Shown here: in pieces, positions 30,078 to 38,104 of the stretch
Layout: each line of letters opens with the position of its first letter
How positions within the stretch are numbered: the first letter of the stretch is position 1
Virus record (IMG/VR): IMGVR_UViG_3300017956_003450
Location: 1 to 42,028 of that record
DNA: 42,028 bases
Origin: a virus
Reading direction: 5' to 3' (one strand)
Translations under genes and position numbers: made by a program
The notes under the pieces: generated by a model
Told to the model about the DNA's origin: nothing
The model's database searches: none
What the model saw: only the letters and a program-made list of their open reading frames with translations

Positions 30078-30530
30078 ATGGCAAAATACTATAGCACAAA
30101 AACATATGGACACAACATTGGATTGAGTGCAGTGTTTAGACAACCAAATGCAGATCATTCACATTGTCATCTGCTACATGGATACAGTTTACAGTTCAAA
30201 TTCACATTTGGATGTGATCAATTAGACAACAAAAATTGGGCAGTAGACTTTGGTGGGTTGAAACCACTGAAAGCATGGCTTGAAGACAATTTTGATCACA
30301 AACTTTGTTTAGATAAAAATGATCCTTATATTGAAAAGTTTAAAGAACTAGAAAAATTAGATCTAGCAGAAATTAGAATTTTTGATGGCGTAGGAGCAGA
30401 AAAATTTGCCGAACACGCTTTTAACTATGCAGATGGATTAATCAGAGAAGCAACTAATAACAGATGTTATGTTGTAGAAGTTGAATGTGCAGAGCACGGT
30501 GCCAACAGTGCAATTTATTCTGTAAAATAA
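30078..30530 (+). CDS. QueD / 6-pyruvoyltetrahydropterin synthase-like protein
   Basis: A 150-residue T-fold protein. Cys30-x3-His34-Gly matches the catalytic Cys and first half of the HGH motif. Asp73-His74 (FDHKLCL) and ECAEHGANSAIYS with the substrate-binding Glu are also present. QueD makes 6-carboxytetrahydropterin on the way to preQ0, which phages use for tRNA or DNA 7-deazaguanine modification. Two of the three usual zinc ligands are changed: the AAH position is AVF and HGH is HGY (Tyr36). A His-rich run, HSHCH (27-31), might replace them. Reaction therefore uncertain. No other pathway gene is visible here. Confidence 0.75.
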   Translation: MAKYYSTKTYGHNIGLSAVFRQPNADHSHCHLLHGYSLQFKFTFGCDQLDNKNWAVDFGGLKPLKAWLEDNFDHKLCLDKNDPYIEKFKELEKLDLAEIRIFDGVGAEKFAEHAFNYADGLIREATNNRCYVVEVECAEHGANSAIYSVK

Positions 30531-30533
30531 TCA

Positions 30534-30541
30534 CATAAATA
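30534..30541 (+). promoter_or_regulatory. Late-type promoter box, CATAAATA, 5 bases before the ATG
   Basis: CATAAATA followed by ATTTT and ATG at 30547. By late-promoter geometry +1 is the A of the ATG, and no Shine-Dalgarno exists. It matches 8902-8917 almost base for base. Confidence 0.55.
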
Positions 30542-30546
30542 ATTTT

Positions 30547-32112
30547 ATGTTTATAGCAATACTGACATTATTATCAGCATTATCTATTAGTGCCGTTGCA
30601 ATTTATTATTCAATTGCTGGTTTGGCGGCTATTTTTGCTGGTGCAGTTATTCCTATTATGATAATGGGAACTGTGTTAGAGGTGGGTAAATTAATAACAG
30701 CCTCTTGGCTATATCAGTATTGGAAACTTGCTCCGCGGTTCTTAAAATATTATCTTTCAGTTGCAGTTCTTGTGTTGATGTTTATAACAAGTATGGGTAT
30801 TTTTGGTTACTTGTCTAAAGCACATATTGAGCAAACTAGTTTATCTCAAGAGCAAGTAGCATTAATTGATACGTTAGATGACAAAATAGATAGATCAACT
30901 CTTAAAATTGATAGATGGACAGGCGATATTGATCGCTTAATGAAAGGCGAAGATGTACGAGTTGACAATTTAATATCAGCCGAACAACAAGTTCTTAATG
31001 ATTTATATGCCAAAATCAAACAAGAAAAAGATGATATTAGGGTTGATTTTGACAAGCAAATTGAATTACAGAACAATAGATTAACTCAAGCAAAAGAACG
31101 TAAAGATGCCGACATTGCCGCGGCACAAGAACGTTACAAAGGTGCGTTTAGTAAAAAAGGTTTAGATGATGCAATAGCACTAGCCACAAGCAATGAATTA
31201 GCAGTAGCATCAGCGGCTCAAACAGAAATTAAACTTATTAACAGTAAATTAGACGAAGCATTATCAAGTATTGATACAAAATATGCTGAACAAATTAGAA
31301 CAATAGAAAGTAGAATACAGAGCCTTAGAGATCAAGCAAATGCAAAAACTGAAGATATTGATGGTAGAATATTAGAACTTGAAGGATTTATTGATCAAGA
31401 ACAACTGATTGTTGATCAGGCTAGAGAAGAAAAATTCATATATGAAAAAGAATATCGTAAACTTGAAGCAGAAGTTGGACCAATCAAATACATTGCAGAA
31501 TTTATTTACGGTCAAGAAGCAGATAGGGATTTACTAGAAGAAGCAGTGCGTTGGGTTATTATTGTTATCATATTTGTGTTTGATCCACTTGCTGTTTTAT
31601 TATTAATAGCGGCCAATTTTACATTTAAACACAGATATGGAAGATCATTTGAAGAAATGATAGGCGTTCCTGGACCAGATGGTTCTCCGGGTGGTGTAAC
31701 ACCTGATTCGTATTGGAAAGAAAGATACGAAGATATGCAAAGTCAACTTAATGAATTTAATAAACTCAAAGAACAGCAAGATACACAAAAAACAAAAGAA
31801 AATCCAGGAATAGATCTTCCTTCTGCATCGTATCAACTAGACATGGATTATTCTATAACAGAGGAACAAAAAGAAGATTTTAAAAAAAGAGAAGAAGCTG
31901 AAAAGAAAAAACTAGAAGAAATAGCTCAAAAGGCAAGGGAAGAGATTATTGAAGAAGTTTATCCAATGCCAGATGTATCAACAGATGTAGAATCTAGAAA
32001 AGAGCCTGAAGTTACAATAGATGATATGCATGAAACTGATCCACCCAAAACTATTGTGGAAGAAGTTGAAGTAAAAGATCTGTCCGATGAAGACCTAAAA
32101 AAAAAGACTTAA
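30547..32112 (+). CDS. Membrane-anchored coiled-coil protein (probable -1 frameshift product)
   Basis: A 521-residue protein. Three membrane helices lie near residues 3-25, 27-50 and 66-90, then a long coiled coil (about 98-310, with many Glu, Lys, Gln and Leu), a fourth membrane helix (335-357) and a charged, Pro-poor tail. Membrane proteins of this layout occur in marine T4-like phages, role unknown. The frame ends at TAA 32110-32112 just after A AAA AAG; reading -1 there extends the protein by 94 residues (see next entry). Transcription is from a late-type box with a leaderless start. Confidence 0.75.
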   Translation: MFIAILTLLSALSISAVAIYYSIAGLAAIFAGAVIPIMIMGTVLEVGKLITASWLYQYWKLAPRFLKYYLSVAVLVLMFITSMGIFGYLSKAHIEQTSLSQEQVALIDTLDDKIDRSTLKIDRWTGDIDRLMKGEDVRVDNLISAEQQVLNDLYAKIKQEKDDIRVDFDKQIELQNNRLTQAKERKDADIAAAQERYKGAFSKKGLDDAIALATSNELAVASAAQTEIKLINSKLDEALSSIDTKYAEQIRTIESRIQSLRDQANAKTEDIDGRILELEGFIDQEQLIVDQAREEKFIYEKEYRKLEAEVGPIKYIAEFIYGQEADRDLLEEAVRWVIIVIIFVFDPLAVLLLIAANFTFKHRYGRSFEEMIGVPGPDGSPGGVTPDSYWKERYEDMQSQLNEFNKLKEQQDTQKTKENPGIDLPSASYQLDMDYSITEEQKEDFKKREEAEKKKLEEIAQKAREEIIEEVYPMPDVSTDVESRKEPEVTIDDMHETDPPKTIVEEVEVKDLSDEDLKKKT

Positions 32113-32390
32113 AACTTGAAGACAATACTCAAATTATATCAATCAACAAAGATGGTAATTTATCACGTTCTGGAAACAGTCTGGAAGCAAGAAAAGAGAA
32201 CATCAAAAGGATTGACATCAATGATGAAATTAGTATAAACTTAACTGAAGTAAAAAAGATTATTGATATGGATGGTATTCATAAATTAACACAACAAACA
32301 CTACAAACTCCATCAGTCTCTCAAACACAAAATTTTTCAAGAGATAAAAAATGGATAAAAGATTGGTTAGAAAATAATAAAAATGAATAA
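32100..32390 (+). other. Slippery site A AAA AAG and 94-codon -1 frame extension
   Basis: The last codons of the upstream frame read CTA AAA AAA AAG ACT TAA. The heptamer A AAA AAG (32100-32106) is in the right phase and is the same slippery sequence as in E. coli dnaX. After a -1 shift the frame runs from GAC at 32106 without a stop to TAA 32388-32390, overlapping the ATG of clpX. The added 94 residues look like protein: Asp/Lys/Ile-rich, ending [14 protein letters not shown]. No ATG with a ribosome site opens this region on its own. A homopolymer sequencing error (nine A) would give the same picture, as would transcriptional slippage. Confidence 0.65.
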
Positions 32391-33627
32391 AGATGAAAAT
32401 ATGAAATGTTCTTTTTGTGGTAAGTTACGAAAAGATGCTGAAAAGTTAGTTGCTGGTCCAGAAGGCGCTTATATATGTGATGAATGTATTGAACTTTGTC
32501 ATAGTATAATTGACGACACTAGCAAAGGTAAAGAAAAAGTAATAGAAGAAACATTTGAAATTCCTGATCCAAAAGATTTGCATGATCATTTAAATGATCA
32601 TGTTATTGGTCAAGAACAAGCAAAAAAAGTTTTAAGTGTTGCAGTATATAATCATTACAAAAGATTATTTTCAAATAAAGAAGAAGATCATGATGATGGT
32701 ATTGAAATTGAAAAATCAAATGTATTAATGCTTGGACCATCGGGTGTTGGTAAAACACTTATGGCAAGAAAAATTGCTGACTATGTTAATGTGCCTTTTG
32801 CTATTGGTGATGCTACAACTCTAACTGAAAGTGGATATGTAGGAGATGATGTTGAAAACATTATTGTAAGACTGCTGGCCAATGCAGATTATGATGTTGA
32901 AAAAGCACAAAGAGGAATTATTTACATTGATGAAATTGATAAAAAATCACGTAAATCAGAATCTACATCAATCACAAGAGATGTATCTGGTGAAGGTGTA
33001 CAACAAGCACTTCTAAAAATTATTGAAGGTACAGTAGTAAGAGTACCACCACAAGGCGGTAGAAAACACCCACAGCAAGAAATGATTGAAGTTGACACAT
33101 CAAACATATTGTTTATATGTGGAGGTGCGTTTGTTGGCTTAGAAAAAATTATTAATAAAAGAGTGAATACAAATGCAATGGGTTTTGGCAGACCTGTCGA
33201 GGTAGATCAAACTTTAAACCAAGCGGTACAACCAGAAGATGTTATAAAGTTTGGATTGATTCCAGAACTAGTAGGTAGATTGCCAGTTTTAGTATCAGTG
33301 TTAGAATTAACTAAAGCCGAAATGAAAGATATTTTAATTAAACCTGAAAATTCATTACTCAAACAAACACAAAAGTTATTTAAAATGGAGTCTATTGATC
33401 TTGAGATAACAAATGATGCTATTGAGCAGATTGTTGAAAATGCTTATGAGAAAAAGTTAGGTGCTAGAGCATTAAAATCAGTTTTAGAAGATTTATTGCT
33501 AGACATACAATATGAATTACCAAGTTATCGAAAAGCAGGAGTAACAAGACTAGTTGTGAACAAAGATACATTTAAAAATAAAAACCCTCTTTTGATTTAC
33601 CAAGATACAGGAACCCAATTAGAATAA
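32383..33627 (+). CDS. clpX: ATP-dependent Clp protease unfoldase subunit
   Basis: A 414-residue ClpX. The N-terminal zinc domain has Cys9, Cys12, Cys32 and Cys35 and normally binds substrates and adaptors. The AAA+ domain has Walker A GPSGVGKT (118-125), Walker B IIYIDEID and the sensor-2 segment LGARALKS. It unfolds tagged proteins and feeds them to ClpP, which this phage also encodes (6148). It should recognise the tmRNA tag ending in LAA. The start overlaps the end of the -1 frame extension. An ATG at 32401 would remove six residues but keep the zinc site. infC begins at the base after the stop. Confidence 0.95.
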   Translation: MNKDENMKCSFCGKLRKDAEKLVAGPEGAYICDECIELCHSIIDDTSKGKEKVIEETFEIPDPKDLHDHLNDHVIGQEQAKKVLSVAVYNHYKRLFSNKEEDHDDGIEIEKSNVLMLGPSGVGKTLMARKIADYVNVPFAIGDATTLTESGYVGDDVENIIVRLLANADYDVEKAQRGIIYIDEIDKKSRKSESTSITRDVSGEGVQQALLKIIEGTVVRVPPQGGRKHPQQEMIEVDTSNILFICGGAFVGLEKIINKRVNTNAMGFGRPVEVDQTLNQAVQPEDVIKFGLIPELVGRLPVLVSVLELTKAEMKDILIKPENSLLKQTQKLFKMESIDLEITNDAIEQIVENAYEKKLGARALKSVLEDLLLDIQYELPSYRKAGVTRLVVNKDTFKNKNPLLIYQDTGTQLE

Positions 33628-34164
33628 ATGAAATCTCGTTTTGGTCCAAAAGATATTAGTAGAAACAATTCTCTAATAAACGAAAAAATTCGAGCATCTA
33701 AAGTAAGAGTAGTTGACGACAATTTTAATGTTATAATGAATCTTAATGAAGCAATAGCAAGAGCAAAAAATGAAGGATTGGATTTAATTTGTATCACACC
33801 AAATGCAAATCCACCTGTTTGCAAAATAATGGATTTTGGTAAGTATCTTTATCAACAAAAAAAGAAAAAAAAAGAATCTGCTAAAAACCAAACAGTCACT
33901 GAATTAAAAGAAATACAGTTTAGGCCAACCATTGATATTGGTGATATCAAAGTAAAAACCAAAAGAATAAATGAATTTTTAGCACAAGGACACAAAGTTA
34001 AATTGATTATGCAGGTTCGTGGTAGAGAGCAAGGAATGAAAGACTTTTGTTATCAAAAGTATGAAAATTTTGTTGGATTTATTGATAAATTTGAATATGA
34101 CACAAATCCAAAGTGGCAAGGTAATAAAGTTCTTGCAATTTTAAAAAAATCTAGTATAATATAG
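33628..34164 (+). CDS. infC: Translation initiation factor IF-3
   Basis: A 178-residue full-length IF3. The N-terminal domain (NNSLINEKIRASKVRVVDDN ... GLDLICITPNANPPVCKIMD) and the Lys-rich linker helix (YLYQQKKKKKE) lead to the C-terminal domain (ELKEIQFRPTIDIGDIKVKT ... KVKLIMQVRGREQ). IF3 binds the 30S subunit, blocks premature 50S joining and checks the start codon. The start here is ATG, not the AUU that bacterial infC uses for self-control, so that feedback seems lost. It directly follows clpX and carries the promoter of rpsU in its 3' end. Confidence 0.95.
   Translation: MKSRFGPKDISRNNSLINEKIRASKVRVVDDNFNVIMNLNEAIARAKNEGLDLICITPNANPPVCKIMDFGKYLYQQKKKKKESAKNQTVTELKEIQFRPTIDIGDIKVKTKRINEFLAQGHKVKLIMQVRGREQGMKDFCYQKYENFVGFIDKFEYDTNPKWQGNKVLAILKKSSII
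34133..34160 (+). promoter_or_regulatory. Host-type promoter for the S21 gene
   Basis: TTGCAA (34133-34138), a 16-base spacer and TATAAT (34155-34160), inside the end of infC. The start near 34167 gives a short leader with GAGGT before the ATG at 34184. Confidence 0.6.
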
Positions 34165-34183
34165 TTTAACAAATGAGGTAAAA

Positions 34184-34525
34184 ATGAAACCAAACAACAG
34201 AAACTTTAAATCAAATAAAAACTTTAAAGGGGACTTTAAAGGGGGCTATTCTAATAACAAGCCAAAATTTGATAGACCAAAACCAGTAGGATTACAAGTC
34301 TTTGTACGTGAAGGAGAAGATCCTATGAAAGCATATCGTAAATTAAAAAAACGAATTATGCAAGATGGTTTATTACAAGAAGTCAAAGATAGACGTTATT
34401 ACCAAAAGCCGAGCGAAAAGAAGAAACTAGCAAAGCAACAAGCAAAACGTAGAAATGAAAAAAGACAACGTGAGTTGGCAATGGAATACGGTATCCGATA
34501 TAAAAATTATACACCTGGATACTAG
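34184..34525 (+). CDS. rpsU: Ribosomal protein bS21, extended
   Basis: A 113-residue bS21. The core VFVREGEDPMKAYRKLKKRI ... EVKDRRYYQKPSEKK starts near residue 39. It is longer than the usual 70 residues because of an N-terminal Asn/Lys/Phe/Gly-rich extension (with FKS/FKG repeats) and a basic C-terminal helix. bS21 sits near the anti-Shine-Dalgarno end of 16S rRNA and influences start selection. S21 genes are known in several large and marine phages. Next to a phage IF3 it points to control of translation initiation. It has its own promoter and GAGGT ribosome site. Confidence 0.92.
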   Translation: MKPNNRNFKSNKNFKGDFKGGYSNNKPKFDRPKPVGLQVFVREGEDPMKAYRKLKKRIMQDGLLQEVKDRRYYQKPSEKKKLAKQQAKRRNEKRQRELAMEYGIRYKNYTPGY

Positions 34526-34536
34526 AGGAAGTAAAA

Positions 34537-34722
34537 ATGAGTATTTTTGAAACAAATGTTTTAAACACAATTGAATCTTTGGCTAGAATGAATGAACAAG
34601 ATAAAGAATTATTTTGTCAGTTGTTAGTTGAAAGGTTTCCAAATCTAGCACAAGAGATTATGACAGCAATTGGTTTTACACTACAAGACCAAGAAGAACA
34701 CCATAGTTACTATCCTAAATAA
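34537..34722 (+). CDS. Small acidic helical protein
   Basis: A 61-residue protein, MSIFETNVLN then helical and acidic, ending in a His/Tyr-rich tip (HHSYYPK). AGAGGAAG stands 6 bases before the ATG, which supports expression. It lies between S21 and the 2OG oxygenase gene. No family recognised. Confidence 0.6.
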   Translation: MSIFETNVLNTIESLARMNEQDKELFCQLLVERFPNLAQEIMTAIGFTLQDQEEHHSYYPK

Positions 34723-34739
34723 TTAAGGAGGTAAGTCAA

Positions 34740-35510
34740 ATGATATTTGACGACAAATTTCGTAAACAAGTTGAAGACTATCTGTCAGTATCAAAGCATT
34801 ACCCTGACACTTTTAATAATGATGAAATCAAAGAGTTAGTAGATTTCATGTTCAAAGGAACAAAATGGTGGAGAACAAGTCCTACAGGTAACTTGTTTTT
34901 AGGTGGAAATTTTAATCAACTTTTTGAAAAGCATATCAAACACAAAATAGAAAATCTTTTAGATGTATCATTAATAAAAACTTGTAGTGGTAACTTTTTT
35001 CATACTCCTCATCAGTATGGAGTACACACAGACATGCCAGAACCTGATAATACATATGAAGATAATGAAGTAACGTATAAAAGTATATTGATACCTTTAT
35101 ATATGCTACCAGATACTCACAATGGTCGCATAGTTTTTTATGATCAACGTGTAATTGACAGTGGATGCACACTTGATTGGGGACCACATCGTAGTACAAC
35201 ACATTATAGAAGTTTTACAGATTACAGTAAAATAGATAATGTTTATACTTTTGACAAAGGGTATCATACAATTAACATTGATGAAAAAATGAGCCAAGAA
35301 ATTTTTGAAAATTCAGGCTTACAATATGCTCCAAGTAAAATAGATAGATACCATGGGCTAACAATTGAAAATAGTTTTCCGTGGTTACCTGGATCGTTAT
35401 ATGTATTTGATACTTGTCAAATACACAGTAGTACACTTGGCCAGAATACTTTCAAAACTAAAGCAGGTCTTAGAATTAGTTTTATAACTGAAAGAACTAA
35501 TGAATCATAG
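34740..35510 (+). CDS. 2-oxoglutarate/Fe(II)-dependent oxygenase-like protein
   Basis: A 256-residue protein with the cupin-type iron triad: His96-x-Asp98 (YGVHTDMP) and His229 (DTCQIHSS), then Arg245 (GLRISF) for 2-oxoglutarate. Such enzymes hydroxylate proteins, nucleic acids or small molecules. Several marine phages carry them, some of prolyl-hydroxylase type. AAGGAGG gives the best ribosome site in this stretch. The stop lies within the start of the first radical SAM gene (overlap of 11 bases), so the two are translated together and may act on one substrate. Confidence 0.8.
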   Translation: MIFDDKFRKQVEDYLSVSKHYPDTFNNDEIKELVDFMFKGTKWWRTSPTGNLFLGGNFNQLFEKHIKHKIENLLDVSLIKTCSGNFFHTPHQYGVHTDMPEPDNTYEDNEVTYKSILIPLYMLPDTHNGRIVFYDQRVIDSGCTLDWGPHRSTTHYRSFTDYSKIDNVYTFDKGYHTINIDEKMSQEIFENSGLQYAPSKIDRYHGLTIENSFPWLPGSLYVFDTCQIHSSTLGQNTFKTKAGLRISFITERTNES

Positions 35511-36675
35511 AAGTCATAAAATGTGTCCATTATTATGGAAGCATTTGTGTATAAACACCGACGGTGGAATGTCTCCATGTTGCGAGATATCACATTTTGA
35601 CAAGCCAATGCAATCTTCTGAAAGTTTAAGCACATCTTATAATTCAGAAAACTTTAAAAAAATAAGACGTTCTATGTTAGCAAACCAAAGCAATTTGCAT
35701 TGTGAAAATATTTGTTACAGCAAAGAGCAGATGGGTTTTGAAAGCAAACGGTTACAAGAGATAAAAAATTATGAAAAACAATATGGTGTTGCCTTTAATG
35801 GAAATGAAACTGAAATTGGTAACGTAAAAGATATTGATTATTTTGACATTAAACCTAGTAATTATTGTAATAGTAAATGTGTAATGTGTAACAACAATAG
35901 AAGTAGTCAATTTGCATTAGAAAGTAAAAAACACAAAGGATATAAAGGACCAGTATTAATTGGTAATTGGTATAATGATAATAAGCATAAATTAGATCAG
36001 TTATATTCTAAAATAACAAAATTAAAAATTAATGGCGGCGAAACTACAGTTATGCCTGAGTTTCCTATAATATTAGAATCAGTACGTGACAATAAAAATT
36101 TAAAACTTCAATTGAATATTAACAACACAATTGACATAACCAAGTATATAGATATTTTTAGTAGTTTAAAAAAAGTCACTATTGATTGCAGTGTAGAAGG
36201 ATATGGCAGTAATAACGAATACATAAGATATCCAGCCAATTGGTCAACAGTTTATAATAATTTAAAAAAAATAAATGATCTTGTTGCTAATTACAAAAAT
36301 ATAAATGCTTCTTTTTGTATGACAATAATGAGTTTGAATTATGTTTCATGGCCAAATGATTTTTATCAATTGACAACTGAGTTTGACAATTTTGAAAAAA
36401 AACCTTTTGTTTATTTTATAACACAGCCAGAAAGTTTATTAATACAAGGATTACCACAGCAGATGTTAGACAAAGGTTATCAAAATGTTTTAGATTTAAA
36501 AGCAAAACTGCCTGAATTAGATAATGATATTGTGGAAACATATAAACAGTATGCAGAAAAAGGACAAGACAGTTTGATAACAAAGAAATTAATTAGTTAT
36601 ACAACGTATATAGATACTGCAAGAAGTATTGATATAAAAAATTATATACCAGAAATTGAAAATGCACTATCTTAA
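35500..36675 (+). CDS. Radical SAM protein 1 (twitch/SPASM-like)
   Basis: A 391-residue protein. The 4Fe-4S/SAM motif Cys123-x3-Cys127-x2-Cys130 (NYCNSKCVMC) sits unusually far into the protein. It is preceded by an N-terminal Cys-rich segment (Cys9, Cys17, Cys27, Cys28, Cys68, Cys72) that may hold a second cluster. A GGETTV segment follows, like the GGE motif that binds the SAM amino group. The rest resembles a partial TIM barrel. Substrate unknown. The start overlaps the oxygenase gene, and the next radical SAM gene overlaps its end. Confidence 0.82.
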   Translation: MNHRSHKMCPLLWKHLCINTDGGMSPCCEISHFDKPMQSSESLSTSYNSENFKKIRRSMLANQSNLHCENICYSKEQMGFESKRLQEIKNYEKQYGVAFNGNETEIGNVKDIDYFDIKPSNYCNSKCVMCNNNRSSQFALESKKHKGYKGPVLIGNWYNDNKHKLDQLYSKITKLKINGGETTVMPEFPIILESVRDNKNLKLQLNINNTIDITKYIDIFSSLKKVTIDCSVEGYGSNNEYIRYPANWSTVYNNLKKINDLVANYKNINASFCMTIMSLNYVSWPNDFYQLTTEFDNFEKKPFVYFITQPESLLIQGLPQQMLDKGYQNVLDLKAKLPELDNDIVETYKQYAEKGQDSLITKKLISYTTYIDTARSIDIKNYIPEIENALS

Positions 36676-37762
36676 AAATCCAATTAGTATAACTTTTGAA
36701 TTGAGCAATGTTTGCCAAGCATTATGTCTTGGCTGTTCTCGTACTATAATTGACTATGATGAATTAAAAAAATTAAACACACCTGTTACTATTGAGAATG
36801 TACCAGTTAAATCTGTTTTTAGTGGTAAAGATCAAGTTTACTTAAAATTAGATGCATTAAAAAATGCACTTAGTCCGCAGTTTATGAAATCAGTTAAAGA
36901 TGTTTATTTTATTGGAACAATTGATGATCCCCTTGCACACCCAAATTTGATTGAATATATAGATTGGCTAATAACAACACATCCATCTGTTTATTTTTGT
37001 CTTCATACTAATGGCGGTTTACAAAGTCCTAAATATTTTAAAGAACTTGCATTGGTGTTAAAAAAACATAACAACTACAAAATATGGTTTAGTATAGATG
37101 GATTAGAAAATACCAATCATTATTATAGAAAAAGAGTACAATGGACAAAAATTATGGACAATGCTAAATCTTTTATTAATGCTGGTGGCAAAGCAGGATG
37201 GCAGTATTTGATTTTTCCATGGAATCAACATCAAGTAGGTGAAGCCCGACAGTTAGCAAAGCAAATGGGTTTTTTTGCTTTTAAAGAAAGATGGAACAGA
37301 GTAAAATATTTAAATAATAACAGTTTTAGTTGGCAAGAAAGAGAAAAAATAGAAGACAAGCATAATTTTCAAAACCCTGCTGAATATGAAATACATTGTG
37401 GCTGGGCACATGACTTAAAACAATATCATGTAGGACATGATGGAAGGTTATGGCCATGTTGTTATCTTGATAATTATAGAAGAATAGGACTACATGAAGG
37501 CGATGAAGGAGATGTAAATTGGGAAAACAGATTTGCTATCTATGAAGATGGTTGGAATGATTTATACACTAAAACGTCAGATGAAATATTAAAACATAGA
37601 TTTTTTACAGAAGATCTAGTAGATAGTTGGAGTAGTAATAAACACGGATTAAATTATAAAGATAGAATATACAAATGCACAACAACCTGTAGTAAAAAAC
37701 AACAACTAAAGCAAGGAACTTTTGTTCCTGCATCAAATACTAAAAAGGTAACAAAACTATGA
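36662..37762 (+). CDS. Radical SAM protein 2 (SPASM-like)
   Basis: About 367 residues from ATG 36662; a TTG at 36656 is possible too. The cluster motif Cys18-x3-Cys22-x2-Cys25 (NVCQALCLGC) is at the usual N-terminal place. WFSIDGLENTNHYYRK resembles the barrel strand that binds SAM. The C-terminal region has HCGWAH, DGRLWPCCYLDN and CTTTC, the cysteines of an auxiliary SPASM/twitch cluster. Enzymes of this class often modify peptides. The overlap with its neighbours suggests one complex or one pathway. Confidence 0.85.
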   Translation: MHYLKNPISITFELSNVCQALCLGCSRTIIDYDELKKLNTPVTIENVPVKSVFSGKDQVYLKLDALKNALSPQFMKSVKDVYFIGTIDDPLAHPNLIEYIDWLITTHPSVYFCLHTNGGLQSPKYFKELALVLKKHNNYKIWFSIDGLENTNHYYRKRVQWTKIMDNAKSFINAGGKAGWQYLIFPWNQHQVGEARQLAKQMGFFAFKERWNRVKYLNNNSFSWQEREKIEDKHNFQNPAEYEIHCGWAHDLKQYHVGHDGRLWPCCYLDNYRRIGLHEGDEGDVNWENRFAIYEDGWNDLYTKTSDEILKHRFFTEDLVDSWSSNKHGLNYKDRIYKCTTTCSKKQQLKQGTFVPASNTKKVTKL

Positions 37763-37983
37763 TAGAACAATTAAATCTAAGACAGTTGCAAATTGAGTCT
37801 AGTATAGCTCTGCAAGTATTACAAAATGCTGACAATTTATCGCTATCTAGTATTAACCGCAAAGTAGACCACGATAGTACCATATTTTACAAGCAAGTGT
37901 TGGAAGTTTTTGTCAAAGAATATGGTAATTTACCTACTCAAACAGAAATAGGTAAAAAAATTAAATTAATTTGTCCAGAATAG
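37759..37983 (+). CDS. Small unknown protein
   Basis: A 74-residue protein, helical, with no Cys motif other than one Cys near the end. It starts inside the stop of the second radical SAM gene (ATGA), so it is co-translated. It might be a partner or peptide substrate of the radical SAM proteins, by analogy with peptide-maturation operons, but it lacks a leader-like double-Gly or a repeated core. Family not recognised. Confidence 0.6.
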   Translation: MIEQLNLRQLQIESSIALQVLQNADNLSLSSINRKVDHDSTIFYKQVLEVFVKEYGNLPTQTEIGKKIKLICPE

Positions 37984-38015
37984 GTCGTAATTTTAAAAAA
38001 AGTTATTATATTATA

Positions 38016-38041
38016 TATACAACAAAAAAGTTGTATAAATA
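38016..38041 (+). promoter_or_regulatory. Perfect late box TATAAATA inside an inverted repeat
   Basis: TATACAAC (38016-38023) and GTTGTATA (38030-38037) are perfect 8-base complements around six A. The right arm merges with TATAAATA (38034-38041), a perfect T4 late box. The +1 would be near 38047, right where the leader hairpin TGTAGAT/ATCTACA begins. The repeat may be an operator or a terminator for the upstream gene. Confidence 0.6.
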
Positions 38042-38045
38042 ACAT

Positions 38046-38104
38046 TGTAGATTGCTTAGATAGGATCTACATTAAATTAAACTTGCTTAAAAGGAGGAGT
38101 TAAA
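38046..38104 (+). promoter_or_regulatory. Leader of hsp20 with ROSE-like thermometer hairpin
   Basis: The 5' leader holds two hairpins. The first is TGTAGAT/ATCTACA (38046-38052, 38065-38071). The second pairs CTTGCT (38082-38087) with AGGAG of the Shine-Dalgarno (38092-38096): five pairs, one bulged G (38085) and a TAAA loop. A UUGCU strand masking AGGA with a bulged G is the hallmark of ROSE thermometers, which control small heat-shock genes in alphaproteobacteria. The full Shine-Dalgarno is AAGGAGG, 7 bases before ATG 38105. Confidence 0.5.
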
